The notes: generated from the sequence alone by a model not told the origin. Positions 8,755 through 18,641 are shown, numbered from the stretch's first letter. The stretch: DNA of 64,000 bases from Planctomycetota bacterium (GCA_020638695.1 JACKIB010000012.1:82380-146379), one strand, 5' to 3'. A program made the numbers and translations.

Positions 8755-10440
8755 TCACCCCCCGGCGAGCCGCCGCGCAATCTCCCCGGCGACCTCGTCC
8801 GCCGGGATGCGCACCTGCTCGAGGGAGTCGCGGTCACGCAGCGTGACGGTGCCATCGCTCGCGGTGTCGCCATCGACCGTGATGCACCACGGCGTTCCGA
8901 TCTCGTCCTGCCGGCGGTAGCGGCGGCCGATCGCGCCCTGCTGGTCGTAGAACGCCTGGATCCCGGCGCGCTTGAGCTGGCGGTAGATCTCGCCCGCCTT
9001 CTCGGGCATCCCTTCCTTCTTGATCAGCGGGAACACAGCAGCCTTGTACGGCGCCAGCCGCGGGTGCAGGCGCAGCACAGTGCGGGCTTGCAGCTCGCCG
9101 CTGTCGTCGGGCTGCTCGTCGACGTAGTAGGCCTCGCACAAGAACGCGAGCGTCGCGCGGTCGGCGCCGGCCGCGGGTTCGATGACGTGCGGCAGGTACT
9201 TCTCGCGCGTCTCGTCGTCGAAGTAGACGAGGTTCTTGCCGGAGCCCTTGTGGCGCGGGTTGCCGGCGGCGTCGAGCTCGACCACCAGCTGACCCTGATC
9301 GTCCTTCACCAGCTTGCCCTCCATGTGACTGCGCAGATCGAAGTCGCCGCGGTGAGCGACCCCTTCCAGCTCACCGAACTCGCCCGGGTCGAGGAACGGG
9401 AAGGCATACTCGACGTCGGCCGTGCCGACCGAGTAGTGCGACAGCTCGTCGGCGTCGTGGTCGCGCAGGATCAGGTTGTCGCCGGTGATGCCCAGATCTC
9501 GGTACCAGCGGAAGCGGCGATCCCGCCAGTAGGCGTACCACTGCCGCGACTCGTCAGGGTGGCAGAAGAACTCCATCTCCATCTGCTCGAACTCGCGCGA
9601 GCGGAAGGTGAAGTTGCGCGGCGTGATCTCGTTGCGGAAGCTCTTGCCGATCTGCGCGATGCCGAACGGCACCTTCACCCGGCTGCTGTCGACCACGTTC
9701 TTGAAGTTCACGAACATCCCCTGCGCGGTCTCCGGGCGCAGGAACGCGCGGTTCTCGTCCGTCTGGATCGCGCCGGTGTAGGTCTCGAACATCAGGTTGA
9801 ACTGCCGCGGCTCGGTCAAGTCGCCACCGCATGCCGGGCAGGCGTCCTGGGCCACCCCCCCGGTCGCGGCGGCACGGCGTAGCAGCTCGGCGAAGGGCAT
9901 CTCCAACCCGTCGGCCGTCGCCTCGAGCGTGCGGTCCGGCTCGCGCACCAGCGCCAGACCGGGCGCGAGCTTCATGCCACGCTTCTTGTGGGTCGCCCAC
10001 TGGCGCAGCGAATCATGGCCGAACGCCACCGCGCCGTCGCCCGCTCCCAGCGCTTCCCGCAACGACGCGACCCAATCGGACTCGCGCAGCATCCCGGCGA
10101 CGTGGTCGGCGCGGAACAGCTTCTTGCACACCCGGCAGGTCTGCATCATGTCGGCGAACAGGTCGTAGTGACCCGACGCTCGCCACACCTGCGGGTGCAT
10201 GATCAGCGCGGTCTCGATGCCCACCATCTGGAACGGCCGCGGCGCACCGGAAGGCGCCTGCAGCTCGTCGTGGCTGGTCACCATGTCGTGATACCAAGCG
10301 TTGCGCACGTTGCGCTTCAGCTCGGTACCCAGCGGTCCGTAGTCCCAGAAGCCGTTGTGGCCGCCGTAGATCTCGGAGCTCTGAAAGATGAAGCCGCGCC
10401 GCTTGCACAGCGCGACGATGTCGTCCATGGACTTTCGCAT
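8755..10440 (-). CDS. glyQS: Glycyl-tRNA synthetase (class II, homodimer type)
   Basis: Charges tRNA-Gly with glycine. The 561-residue single chain resembles the alpha2 GlyRS. Class II motifs are visible: IYGGHNGFWDYGPLG near residue 24, IGKSFRNEITPRNFTFRSREFEQMEMEFF (about 265-293, motif 2), and the C-terminal anticodon domain opening with LAPYKAAVFPL. Two Cys pairs (CRVC, CPAC) form a probable zinc site in the insertion. The start at ATG 10438-10440 gives MRKSMDDIVALCKRRGF, normal for the family. The stop faces the plus-strand propeller gene across 128 bp. Identification is firm. Confidence 0.95.
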   Translation of the reverse strand: MRKSMDDIVALCKRRGFIFQSSEIYGGHNGFWDYGPLGTELKRNVRNAWYHDMVTSHDELQAPSGAPRPFQMVGIETALIMHPQVWRASGHYDLFADMMQTCRVCKKLFRADHVAGMLRESDWVASLREALGAGDGAVAFGHDSLRQWATHKKRGMKLAPGLALVREPDRTLEATADGLEMPFAELLRRAAATGGVAQDACPACGGDLTEPRQFNLMFETYTGAIQTDENRAFLRPETAQGMFVNFKNVVDSSRVKVPFGIAQIGKSFRNEITPRNFTFRSREFEQMEMEFFCHPDESRQWYAYWRDRRFRWYRDLGITGDNLILRDHDADELSHYSVGTADVEYAFPFLDPGEFGELEGVAHRGDFDLRSHMEGKLVKDDQGQLVVELDAAGNPRHKGSGKNLVYFDDETREKYLPHVIEPAAGADRATLAFLCEAYYVDEQPDDSGELQARTVLRLHPRLAPYKAAVFPLIKKEGMPEKAGEIYRQLKRAGIQAFYDQQGAIGRRYRRQDEIGTPWCITVDGDTASDGTVTLRDRDSLEQVRIPADEVAGEIARRLAGG

Positions 10441-10580
10441 TCCGCGGCAGATTCTGCTTATGGGTCCGGGGGAAGTCCACCATCGGCTTCGCGTGGGCGT
10501 GCGCGAGTCGATGGGGTCTGCGACGCTTCCGTCGGTCGGCGAAGCTCACCCGACCTGGGCCGTGCCGGCGCCCATCCGGC

Positions 10581-10586
10581 TACACT
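10581..10586 (+). promoter_or_regulatory. Possible -10 element, near-leaderless gene
   Basis: TACACT in the context GGCTACACTGGG, 8 nt before the GTG at 10595. If real, transcription would begin almost at the start codon, giving a nearly leaderless message. Confidence 0.35.
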
Positions 10587-10594
10587 GGGTGGCG

Positions 10595-10807
10595 GTGCAA
10601 GAACCCGATCGTCTGGAACTGGGGATTCGTGCAGGGTGTGGCGCCGTCTTCGGGGCGCTGCTTGGCCTGTTCGTCGTGGCTCGCGCTCGTTCGTTACCAG
10701 AGTGGGCCGCGTGGCTGGCGGCGGGCATAGTGACCGTCATCTGCGCAGTGCTTGCGGCGTGCCAGGGTGACGGGTTCTGGCGGCGAGTCGCGAGGTGGCG
10801 GCCCTGA
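10595..10807 (+). CDS. Small two-helix membrane protein, unknown function
   Basis: Not a recognised family. The frame is open from 10388, but the first 65 codons overlap the glyS 5' end. The GTG at 10595, just after a TACACT box, gives a 70-residue protein. Two hydrophobic helices (about residues 14-27 and 33-51, with AAWLAAGIVTVICAVLAAC) are joined by a short charged loop, and the tail is basic (FWRRVARW). It is divergent from glyS and close to a membrane-anchored minus-strand gene. It could be a small inner-membrane protein; expression is not proven. Confidence 0.45.
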   Translation: MQEPDRLELGIRAGCGAVFGALLGLFVVARARSLPEWAAWLAAGIVTVICAVLAACQGDGFWRRVARWRP

Positions 10808-10901
10808 GGGCTGTGGGGCAGAGACTATGGATCGGTGTAGCGATCAGGGCAGCTCGATCGCGGCGATCGCTGGCGCTGGCGGCCGACTCACCTCGACGCC
10901 A

Positions 10902-11402
10902 TCAGCGCGGCATCCCACCGCCGGTCGTCGTGTGCCGGGACCGGACGATGCGCCAGCCCTGAGGCGTCTTGCGTAGCGCCGCTTCCACGTCGAGCTCCCA
11001 CAGCATCTTCCACGTCTCGCCGTTCCTCCGCTCGAGGCGGAGGTGGAACCGGGCCTCGGCTGCCTCGGGATCGTCCGGCGCCACCGCTACCTCGAACTCG
11101 CTCGGCTCGACGTGCACCCGCAGCGCGAACTGCTTCCGCGCATCGAGCTCGTGGAAGAACAGGTAGCGCAACGCCTGCTGCAGGGTCGTGTAGTCGAACT
11201 GAGGCGAGGTGTGCTCGCGGTAGCTCTCGTCGAACGGAGCGATCGCCCGACTGAGGTGCATCGCGTCGAAGCCCGCCGCCGCGTCGTGCACCGCGACGCG
11301 GATGCGGTCAGCGTCGCTCGCCAGCCAGCCGCGCACTGCGTAGCCAACCGCGACGACCAAGCCGAGACCCGCCACGGTCAGCACGACGCGATTCCGCTTC
11401 AT
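10902..11402 (-). CDS. Membrane-anchored hypothetical protein, NTF2/SnoaL-like
   Basis: 166 residues from ATG 11400-11402; the 12-codon upstream extension looks non-coding. Residues 5-25 are a hydrophobic anchor or signal (VVLTVAGLGLVVAVGYAV). The soluble part contains a helix with FDAMHLSRAIAPFDESY followed by a strand-rich half (LRVHVEPSEFEVAV, FHLRLERRNGETWKMLWELDVEAAL, GWRIVRS). This helix-then-curved-sheet pattern resembles nuclear-transport-factor-2-like proteins. No active-site signature is obvious. It is followed by the separate minus-strand gene ending at 11524. Confidence 0.6.
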   Translation of the reverse strand: MKRNRVVLTVAGLGLVVAVGYAVRGWLASDADRIRVAVHDAAAGFDAMHLSRAIAPFDESYREHTSPQFDYTTLQQALRYLFFHELDARKQFALRVHVEPSEFEVAVAPDDPEAAEARFHLRLERRNGETWKMLWELDVEAALRKTPQGWRIVRSRHTTTGGGMPR

Positions 11403-11523
11403 GATCCGTAGGCTATCGCACGAGCGCGATCGACGCATCGCTGGCCCACACCACCGAGCGGCCGAGGCGCCATGGCGGCGCGCTCGCCCAAGCCTTGGAC
11501 ACGGCCTCGGGCGCGATGGCCAT

Positions 11524-14106
11524 CTACCGATCCGTCCACCGGGTCAGGTCCAAGCGGTACAAGTCGTGGGTCAGACCGACGGGCTCCGCAGTGCCGCGGC
11601 GACGCAGCACGAGCCGACGTGGCGCATAGAGGGGCACGACCGGGCACTCGCGGTCGAGATGCCGCTGGATCTCGACGAAGAGTTCGCGACGCGACGCCGG
11701 ATCCACCTCGTCCATCGCCCTGCGCACCAACGAAACCAGCGACGGGTGGTTGGTGCGGCTCCGGGCGCTCGACGCGGACTTGCCCGCAGGCGGTGGACCG
11801 AAGCGGGTGACCATGGTGAGGAACGGGTCGTAGGGGATCCCGTGGGTACGGGAGATGGTGAGATCGCAGTCGGCTTCGCTCGCTTGCTCGCCCAGCTCGA
11901 CGACCGAAGTGCGCATGCCGGCGCGGGTCAGCTGCGCGGCCACGGCATCTGCCAACCGGCGGTCGGCGGCGCGACGGTGCCCGAGGCGGAGCGGCTTCTC
12001 CAGCGCGACCGATTGGCCCCGCGGAGGCGTCCCCTGCGGCCAGATTCGCACCGACGGCGCGGCCCAGCCCGTGGTCGGATCCGCGAAGCCGTGCTCGACC
12101 GTGCGCACAAGCTCGGCCCGGTCGATCGCCGCGGCGACCGCGCGGCGTAGCGCCACGTCCCGCGCTCGACCGCGGTCCTCGCAATCGAGGTACACCACCG
12201 ACGAACCGGGGCCGTCCTGCACGAGGAACGCCGGGTCGTTGCGCAGCGCGGCGGCGCGGGAAGGGTCGACGTTCAAGTTCCAGGTGCTGACCACTACATC
12301 GACGTCGCCACGCCGCAGGGCGGCGATCGGATCGTCGTCGGGCGTCTTGCGGAAGCGGACGAGGTCGACGCAGTCGTGCGGGCCGCGCTCCCGGCCGGGG
12401 CGAAACCGCCGATAGCGGAGCACGCGGCCGCCTTCGCGCACGCCTTCGAATGCAAACGCACCGCTGCCGACGGCCCGCCGCCAGGCGCCCTCACGGTCAC
12501 GGCTCGACGGCGCCGCAATCGCCGTCGGATTGATGGCGCACAGAGCCGGCAGCAGAGCGCAGGGGCGGTCGACGAGGATTCGCAACTGCCGGTCACCGAC
12601 CGCCTCGACGCGTTGGATACGCCGATTGGCACTCAGCCAGTCGTGCTCGGGCAGTCCGATCCAACGGCGGAAGTGCTCTGCCACCGCAACCGCAGTCACC
12701 GGCGTTCCATCGTGAAAACGAGCATCGGACCGCAACGCGAACACCCACGCCTTCTCGCCGGCATCGAAACGCCACGACGCTGCCAGGCCCGGCACCAGCC
12801 CACCGTCGGCACCGCGCCGCACCAGGGTCTGGTAGATCATCGTCTTGGTGGCGAAGCCGCCCTGGTAGTTGAGCGGAGAGAGTTCCTTGGTCGCTTGTTC
12901 GCCCGCCTTGATCGCGACGCGAATGGGCCGGTCCGAAGCTCCCCGCTGTTGCTCGGGTTCGAGCACCGCAACACGCGCATCGAGACCGAAGCCCGGGGGA
13001 CGGCTGAGCAGCACGACCTCGCCACCGAATCCGGTGGCCGCGACTTCCTCCGTCGAGTTGCGGCCGTCGAACTCGCCGACTGCCAGCCAATGCCCCTTGT
13101 CGGGACTCTCGAACACGTCTTCGACCGCCCAGCCGGACTCGCGCCGCACCACCAGCTGCACCTTCTTGCCGTAGCCGAACACCATCACGGCCTCGCACTT
13201 CGGATCGGCACAGAACCGGCCACTGACGATGCCGCGTAGACCCTGAGCTCCGACCGAGATCACCTCGCGATTCCAGATGCCTCCCCGTTCTGCAAAGCGC
13301 AGCACCACTCCATCGTCGCGAGTCACGTAGAGCACCGGGTGGTCGGCGGCGCGCCAGCGAGCGATGCGACCGAGCCCCATCGGCTCCCGCGTGATCACCC
13401 GCGTGGTCAGCGCACCGTCGCGCCAGCGCATCTCCAACAGATGGCCCGAGCGGGCCACGCCGAACAGGCGCGGCGGGGTGCCCGGCACCACCACGGCCTG
13501 ACGGACACGACCGGGCAGCGTGGCCACCTTCCGCTGCGTGAAGCCGGGCTCGGCTTGCGGCGCGAGCGCGTACACCGCGCCGGATATGGCAAACGCCAAC
13601 AGCTCCGCACCCTTGCCGTCCCCGGCGAGGTCGTCGGCCACGATGGTGTGGAACTCCTCGGCAGCGACGTGCCCGATCTCGACGCTCTCGAGCTCCCAAC
13701 CACCGTGCGCGCGCGGCCGCACGGTGACCTGGTGGACGTTGCCGTGGCGCCCGGCGACGTAGAGTTCGCGACCGGCGACGCGTGGGTCGACGTCTGCGGG
13801 TGCCGATGGCGCCAGCCAGCCGTGGTCGGGTTCGACCGAGCGTGCCGTCCAGCGCCCGCTGTAGACCGACAACACGGTGCAGCGCCCGTTGTCGTCGGTG
13901 ACGATCAGGTCAGGGGCGCCATACGCCGGCGCTACCATCGCGGCGCGCGCATACCAGATGCCTGATTCGGACTTGTAGATGCGGTGCGCGCGCCAGCCCT
14001 CTGCGGCGGGCACGGCCACCTGTTCGGTTGTCACCTGGGCCAGTCCGGGAGTAACCCCGAGCGAGACGGCGAGCAGCACCGAACGCGAGCGGTGGATGGT
14101 GCACAT
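11524..14106 (-). CDS. Secreted beta-propeller fused to family-5 solute-binding protein
   Basis: 860 residues from ATG 14104-14106; the open frame upstream to 15126 is only a shadow of the next gene. A signal peptide (about 1-23, ending GLAQ) precedes an N-terminal half of about 400 residues with FG-GAP-like blades (for example APDLIVTDDNGRC and KCEAVMVFGYGKK). The C-terminal half is an SBP_bac_5 peptide/nickel-binding fold: the lobe-I start GGFATKTMIYQTLVRR, VFALRSDARFHDGTPVTA, and the late VPLYAPRRLVL. No ABC permease or ATPase is adjacent. Fusing a propeller to a solute-binding domain suggests a surface sensor or scavenger rather than an ordinary transporter subunit. Substrate is unknown; lobe I resembles NikA-type proteins. 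Confidence 0.75.
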   Translation of the reverse strand: MCTIHRSRSVLLAVSLGVTPGLAQVTTEQVAVPAAEGWRAHRIYKSESGIWYARAAMVAPAYGAPDLIVTDDNGRCTVLSVYSGRWTARSVEPDHGWLAPSAPADVDPRVAGRELYVAGRHGNVHQVTVRPRAHGGWELESVEIGHVAAEEFHTIVADDLAGDGKGAELLAFAISGAVYALAPQAEPGFTQRKVATLPGRVRQAVVVPGTPPRLFGVARSGHLLEMRWRDGALTTRVITREPMGLGRIARWRAADHPVLYVTRDDGVVLRFAERGGIWNREVISVGAQGLRGIVSGRFCADPKCEAVMVFGYGKKVQLVVRRESGWAVEDVFESPDKGHWLAVGEFDGRNSTEEVAATGFGGEVVLLSRPPGFGLDARVAVLEPEQQRGASDRPIRVAIKAGEQATKELSPLNYQGGFATKTMIYQTLVRRGADGGLVPGLAASWRFDAGEKAWVFALRSDARFHDGTPVTAVAVAEHFRRWIGLPEHDWLSANRRIQRVEAVGDRQLRILVDRPCALLPALCAINPTAIAAPSSRDREGAWRRAVGSGAFAFEGVREGGRVLRYRRFRPGRERGPHDCVDLVRFRKTPDDDPIAALRRGDVDVVVSTWNLNVDPSRAAALRNDPAFLVQDGPGSSVVYLDCEDRGRARDVALRRAVAAAIDRAELVRTVEHGFADPTTGWAAPSVRIWPQGTPPRGQSVALEKPLRLGHRRAADRRLADAVAAQLTRAGMRTSVVELGEQASEADCDLTISRTHGIPYDPFLTMVTRFGPPPAGKSASSARSRTNHPSLVSLVRRAMDEVDPASRRELFVEIQRHLDRECPVVPLYAPRRLVLRRRGTAEPVGLTHDLYRLDLTRWTDR

Positions 14107-14111
14107 GGCGA

Positions 14112-15482
14112 TCAGAGTACCGTGAACATGACCGCGGGCGAGGCACCGTGGCCTTCGACAGGCTCGTGGTGCAGGGTCTGCACGAACAACTCGATACCGG
14201 TGAGACTGGACAGCGCCGGGATACCGAGGGGCAAGGTGTGGCGCAGACCCGATCCGTGGAATGTCAGCACGTGGGGCCGCGTCAGATCGACCCAGATCTC
14301 CGTGCCGAGCAGAGTCAGCGGCGTGGCCAGCCGCGCGGTAGCCAGCACCGAGACAGTCTGACTCGCCGGGATACCACCGATCTGGCTGACGACCAGCGCG
14401 AAGTTCGTATTGCCGACTTCCGGCAAGCCACCCGCATTCGGCGCGAGTTCCCAATCGAAGCTGGCGCTCGTCGTCGGGGTGCCTCGACCGAAGCGGCCGG
14501 GGTTGAGGTGGATCGCGATCCCCGACGGGGTCGCCAGTCCCGGGCTGCTCAGAAGATGGTCCTTCCCGCTGGTCTCCATCCAGAAGATCGAGCGACTCGG
14601 CGAGCCGCCGCTCGAGCTCACCACCGCGAAGTTGCCGGTGGTCGACTCGTTGCATATGCCGTTCAGCGCACCATTGCTCTGGGTCACCTGCACCGCCTTG
14701 CCGTTGGAGACATCCATGCGGAACAAGCCCTGCGTGGCGTCGAGCGTGGTGATCCACAGCTGGCCGAAGTTGTCGAATGCCATGTTGGACAGGCCAGCCG
14801 GCACGGAGCCGACCAGGGTCGCGGGGCCGCCGGTCGGTAGCGTCACGCGCCAGACGTCGCCTCGGGTCGCCGAGACGTAGGTACCGAGGTAGACCGTCTT
14901 GCCGTCGCGGGCCACAGCCAGTCCATTGAACACGTCGACGATGCTCGCGCCGTTGCTGATCGGCACTGCGTCGAGCTTGCCGCTCGCGGTGTCCAGGATG
15001 CCGACCCCCTGGTAGCCGTAGCTGGTCGTCTTGTAGAGCGACAGTGGACCGGCGGCAACGTCGGTCGCGACGAGCACGATGCGCCCATCGGCGAGCAGCC
15101 CCATCTGCGGGATCTCGCCACAGCACGACCCGCCAGTGCCGACACTGAACGACGCATCGCGCAGCACATGCGTTCCGTTGAGTTCGATCACGTGAACGTC
15201 AACGCTCGAGTTCGGCTGGACCCGCTCGGCGCACACAATGGCGCCATCGAAGGGACGGTAGAGCACGCAGCTGGAACCGCTGGTGAGCAGATCCCCAGTA
15301 AGGCCCGTGACGGTGATCGGAGTCGCGGGCGCGCGGGGATGGACGAGGAACAGGCCCTTCTGACCGGCACTGCCGAAGGTGCCGAACACGTAGTAGCCCT
15401 GGGGCACCTGGGCGGCAACCGAGGACAGACTGCCGAGAGCGCCGCCGAGCAGCGCGACGAGGGTGTGGAGAACGCGGTTCAT
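14112..15482 (-). CDS. Secreted beta-propeller protein with C-terminal planctomycete-type domain
   Basis: 456 residues with a clear signal peptide (1-24, ending SVAAQ). Residues about 28-320 form a propeller with repeats (MAFDNFGQLWITTLD, GLAVARDGKTVYLGTYV). The C-terminal 130 residues belong to the shared secreted domain (start FGRGTPTTSASF, then LLGTEIWVDL and VMFTVL). A CC pair (GSCCGE) lies near residue 118. It ends 5 nt before the start of the propeller/SBP gene and probably forms an operon with it. No enzyme motif; function unknown. Confidence 0.7.
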   Translation of the reverse strand: MNRVLHTLVALLGGALGSLSSVAAQVPQGYYVFGTFGSAGQKGLFLVHPRAPATPITVTGLTGDLLTSGSSCVLYRPFDGAIVCAERVQPNSSVDVHVIELNGTHVLRDASFSVGTGGSCCGEIPQMGLLADGRIVLVATDVAAGPLSLYKTTSYGYQGVGILDTASGKLDAVPISNGASIVDVFNGLAVARDGKTVYLGTYVSATRGDVWRVTLPTGGPATLVGSVPAGLSNMAFDNFGQLWITTLDATQGLFRMDVSNGKAVQVTQSNGALNGICNESTTGNFAVVSSSGGSPSRSIFWMETSGKDHLLSSPGLATPSGIAIHLNPGRFGRGTPTTSASFDWELAPNAGGLPEVGNTNFALVVSQIGGIPASQTVSVLATARLATPLTLLGTEIWVDLTRPHVLTFHGSGLRHTLPLGIPALSSLTGIELFVQTLHHEPVEGHGASPAVMFTVL

Positions 15483-15890
15483 GAGAGAAGGGAGGGGTTG
15501 GGGTCACCGCGCCGGCGAGCGGAGGCTGCTGCCGACACGACGCCGAGAACAAGGCAAGCAGCGTGCCCACCCCTCCTCGAAGTCGTCGGGACGTGCGCAG
15601 GTCGTGTCGTGGCAAGCGCGTGGCGATGTGCGGTCGCGAACACGCAGGCCCCGCCGACGACGTGCCCCGTCAGCGATGTCGCTACGCAGGCGTCACCACT
15701 GTGCGCTCGTCGTGACAATCCGACGGTCGATTGCCTGTGACACGGAGTATCGGCCTCGGCCCGTGATCCGCGCGATGGCATCGCTCCGGCATCCGGCCTT
15801 CAGCCAAGCAGCTCGCGGTAGGGTTGGTGTGGGGCCGGATTCGATCGCCGAGTGCCGCGCGGGGTTCCGGCGGGCTCCGCCGCTCATCGA
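15483..15890. other. Intergenic region without a recognised gene
   Basis: About 400 bp between two minus-strand secreted-protein genes. Frames here are short and lack family similarity. It must hold the promoter of the 14112-15482 gene and the end of the cytochrome gene; no strong hairpin was recognised. Confidence 0.4.
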
Positions 15891-18641
15891 TTACCGAGTG
15901 ATCGTGACCTTCAGCCCCTGGGTCGCCGACAACCCCTGCGGCCCGCACGCATCCGTCCACACCACCTGCTGGTAGAACGCCGAACCCACCAACGTCGCGT
16001 CGTCCGGAATCGGCAACCGCAGCGCCAGCTCGCCGCGCGGATCGGCCGCCAGACTGAAGTACACCGCCGGCTTGGCGACGTCGATCAGCAGCTCGACGCC
16101 GAGCAGCGGGATGCGTGCCTGGTCGACACCAGTGCCGAGGATGCCGAACGCGCGCGCCGGTGCGCCCTGGCCGGTGAGCGAGAACTCGGCGTTGCCGACC
16201 CGCGGCTCGCTGCCCGCATCGAGCACCGGCATCCCGGCACAACCCGCGGTGCCCACGCCGTAGGCGAGCACACCCTCGTCGCCATCGAGCACGCCGTCCC
16301 CGTCGCGGTCGATCGCCGCGCGCCGCCCGGTGCCCGGCGGCACGCCGGTGACCGTGAGCAGCGCGTTGCCACTGGTGACCTTGGCCAGCAGGGCACTGCG
16401 ACTCAGCGGGGCAGCGGCCTGCTGGTCGAGCACGAACTGGTTGCGCACCGGGTCGAACAACATCCCGTGTCGCTCACCGTCGATCGTGCCCTTCACGATC
16501 AGTTCGATGTCGGTGGCAGCGGCGCGGTCGAGCAGCAGCAGCACAGTGGCCGAGGCGGCGCTCCAACGCGCCGCATCGATCGTCACCTGGTAGCCAACCG
16601 CGGGCGCGGTGCCGGTGTCGAGCGCGGTGACGAACGCACGCAGTCGGTTGCGGTTGACGACGTCGGTCGAGAGGGAGCCGAACACCGGCAGGCCCAAGAA
16701 GTCGAACACGTTCTCCTTCACCCCGTCGTGCGTCAGCCCGAAGCCGGACTTGCGACCCTGCGCCGTCTTGGTGAAGCCCTCGCGCTTGTAGATGTTGCGC
16801 AGCTGGGCGGTCTTCATCGACTGCGGCTCTTGCAGCAGCTTGGACGGTATGACCAGCAAGTTGCTGCCGGTCGGCAGCGAATGGCAATCGATGCACTTCA
16901 GCCCGCCGTTGAACACCACGTTGCGGAAGAACTGCTCGCCGTCCTTCTGGTCCTGGGTGGCCAGCGTGCGGTCGAGGTTCTGCTTGGGGTTGGGCGGCAT
17001 CTCGATCGACTCGAGGTAGGTGACCAGCGACGCCATGTCCGCCGCCGACAGCTCGGTCTTGCCCATCAAGCTGTCGAACGCGTTGTTGAAGTCGGTGAGT
17101 GCCGACTTGTCGCCACGCCAGTGGAACGGCGCCATGCCGCGCAAGCCGCGCAGCGTCTGGGTGACCATCGGCCCCTTCATCGGGTGCAACGTCTGGTTGC
17201 CGATCGGCTGCGGCTGACGCACGGTGAACATGTCGCCGCCCGGGTCACCCAAGTCCCACGCCAACCCGTCGACGTCGCCATCCACATGGCACGCGGCGCA
17301 CGAGAACGTGCCGTTGCCCGACAGCTTGGCGTCGTACAGGAACCCACGCCCCTCGCGGATCGGCGCCGGCGTGGGGTCGGGCAGCGAGATCTCGAACAGC
17401 ACCTTGCGGCTCGCCGTGGCGATGCCGGTGATCGAGTTCGACAACCGGTTGAGCACGAACAACACCCCCGCGCCATCGTGCAACGCCAACCCGCGCGGTC
17501 CGCGCTTGTGCCGCGGGTCGACCGAGCTTCCGGTGGCGTTACCCACCTCGATCCGCCCGACCACGGCGCCGGACTTGTCGACGACTCCGATCCGGTCGGT
17601 GCCGAACGCCGCGACGTACATCGACTCGCCGCGCGCGTCCCACACCACGTCGGTCGGCTGCGCCAGGGCGGTCGCCAGCGCCGCGTCGTTGGGCAGCTTG
17701 GCGTAGTCGATCCCGGGATTGAGGTCGAACGTAGTCACCGTGCCGGCCGCCCCCGTGTCCACCCGCGTGACCCGGTTGTCGACCGCGTGGCCGCGCACGG
17801 CGGTGACGAACCGCACCAGGTTGCGCGCCTCGGTGTTGGCGACCCAGAGCTCCTCGGTTCCGGGTCGCTGCGCGGCAGCGAAGTTGATCGTCCCGACCGC
17901 GGGGTAGTACTTGGCGACCGCGCGGGTCGCGACGTCGATCTCGACCAAGTCGTAGTCGGGCAGCACGACGTCATGCAGGCTGCGGTAGGTGGGATCCTCG
18001 CTGTGGATGATCAGCCCCGCCTGCGGCGCGTTCGGCAACCTGGGGTTGGTCGGCTGCGGCGGCTTGGGCGCCAAGTTCTCTGGCAGGATGGTGGTCTCGT
18101 TGCCCGAGCGGTGCACCACCGCCCACACGCGCTTGCCGTCGCCGCTGACCGTCAAGTTGCGCGGCTCGTCGCCGAACACCGGGATCGTCGTCTCCAGTTT
18201 GTGGGTCAGCGGATCGAACACCCGCACCTCGTCGTCGCCGGATACCGACACGAATGCCTTGCCGCCGGCGAACACCACGTCGGTGGGCTCGTCCTTGATC
18301 GGAATCGTCGCCGTCACGATGCCGCGCGACACCGACACCACGCTGATCGAGTCGGACAGGTAGTTGACGACCCAGACTTCGTCCTCGGTCCGCGGGCGCA
18401 CCGAGACCGGCTCGAGCCCGACCGAGATCTCGCGCACGAGCACCGGACGCGTCGGGTCAGCGAGCGAGAACACCGCAAGGCGCTGGTCCGGGGTGTTGAC
18501 GGCGAACAGCCGCGACCCATCCGCCGAACAGGCGATCGGGTGCACCTGCGGACTCTCGTAGTGGACGAATGCTTGGGCGAACGCCGGTTGGGACAACGCG
18601 GCGACCAGCACCGCACGACGGACGAAGTGGTTTCTGCGCAT
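15891..18641 (-). CDS. Secreted propeller / di-haem cytochrome c protein with planctomycete-type C-terminal domain
   Basis: 916 residues with a signal peptide (1-22, ending AFAQ). Domain order: a YVTN-type propeller (about 25-420, with repeats such as VNTPDQRLAVFSLADPTRP and VSVSGDDEVRVFDPL); two c-type haem sites, CAACH (about residue 446) and CIDCH (about 591), within a MauG/cytochrome-peroxidase-like region; a calcium-like loop (IDRDGDGVLDGDEG); and the shared secreted domain (start YGVGTAGCAG, SLVGSAFYQQVV, end LKVTITR). It is probably periplasmic or surface electron-transfer or peroxidase-like machinery. A second CxxCH makes di-haem chemistry plausible; the redox partner is unknown. The start ATG is at 18639-18641. 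Confidence 0.85.
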   Translation of the reverse strand: MRRNHFVRRAVLVAALSQPAFAQAFVHYESPQVHPIACSADGSRLFAVNTPDQRLAVFSLADPTRPVLVREISVGLEPVSVRPRTEDEVWVVNYLSDSISVVSVSRGIVTATIPIKDEPTDVVFAGGKAFVSVSGDDEVRVFDPLTHKLETTIPVFGDEPRNLTVSGDGKRVWAVVHRSGNETTILPENLAPKPPQPTNPRLPNAPQAGLIIHSEDPTYRSLHDVVLPDYDLVEIDVATRAVAKYYPAVGTINFAAAQRPGTEELWVANTEARNLVRFVTAVRGHAVDNRVTRVDTGAAGTVTTFDLNPGIDYAKLPNDAALATALAQPTDVVWDARGESMYVAAFGTDRIGVVDKSGAVVGRIEVGNATGSSVDPRHKRGPRGLALHDGAGVLFVLNRLSNSITGIATASRKVLFEISLPDPTPAPIREGRGFLYDAKLSGNGTFSCAACHVDGDVDGLAWDLGDPGGDMFTVRQPQPIGNQTLHPMKGPMVTQTLRGLRGMAPFHWRGDKSALTDFNNAFDSLMGKTELSAADMASLVTYLESIEMPPNPKQNLDRTLATQDQKDGEQFFRNVVFNGGLKCIDCHSLPTGSNLLVIPSKLLQEPQSMKTAQLRNIYKREGFTKTAQGRKSGFGLTHDGVKENVFDFLGLPVFGSLSTDVVNRNRLRAFVTALDTGTAPAVGYQVTIDAARWSAASATVLLLLDRAAATDIELIVKGTIDGERHGMLFDPVRNQFVLDQQAAAPLSRSALLAKVTSGNALLTVTGVPPGTGRRAAIDRDGDGVLDGDEGVLAYGVGTAGCAGMPVLDAGSEPRVGNAEFSLTGQGAPARAFGILGTGVDQARIPLLGVELLIDVAKPAVYFSLAADPRGELALRLPIPDDATLVGSAFYQQVVWTDACGPQGLSATQGLKVTITR

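Noticed and set aside
14107..15126. N-terminal extension of the propeller/SBP gene
   Set aside because: It covers another minus-strand gene in a different frame; the signal peptide at 14106 marks the real start.
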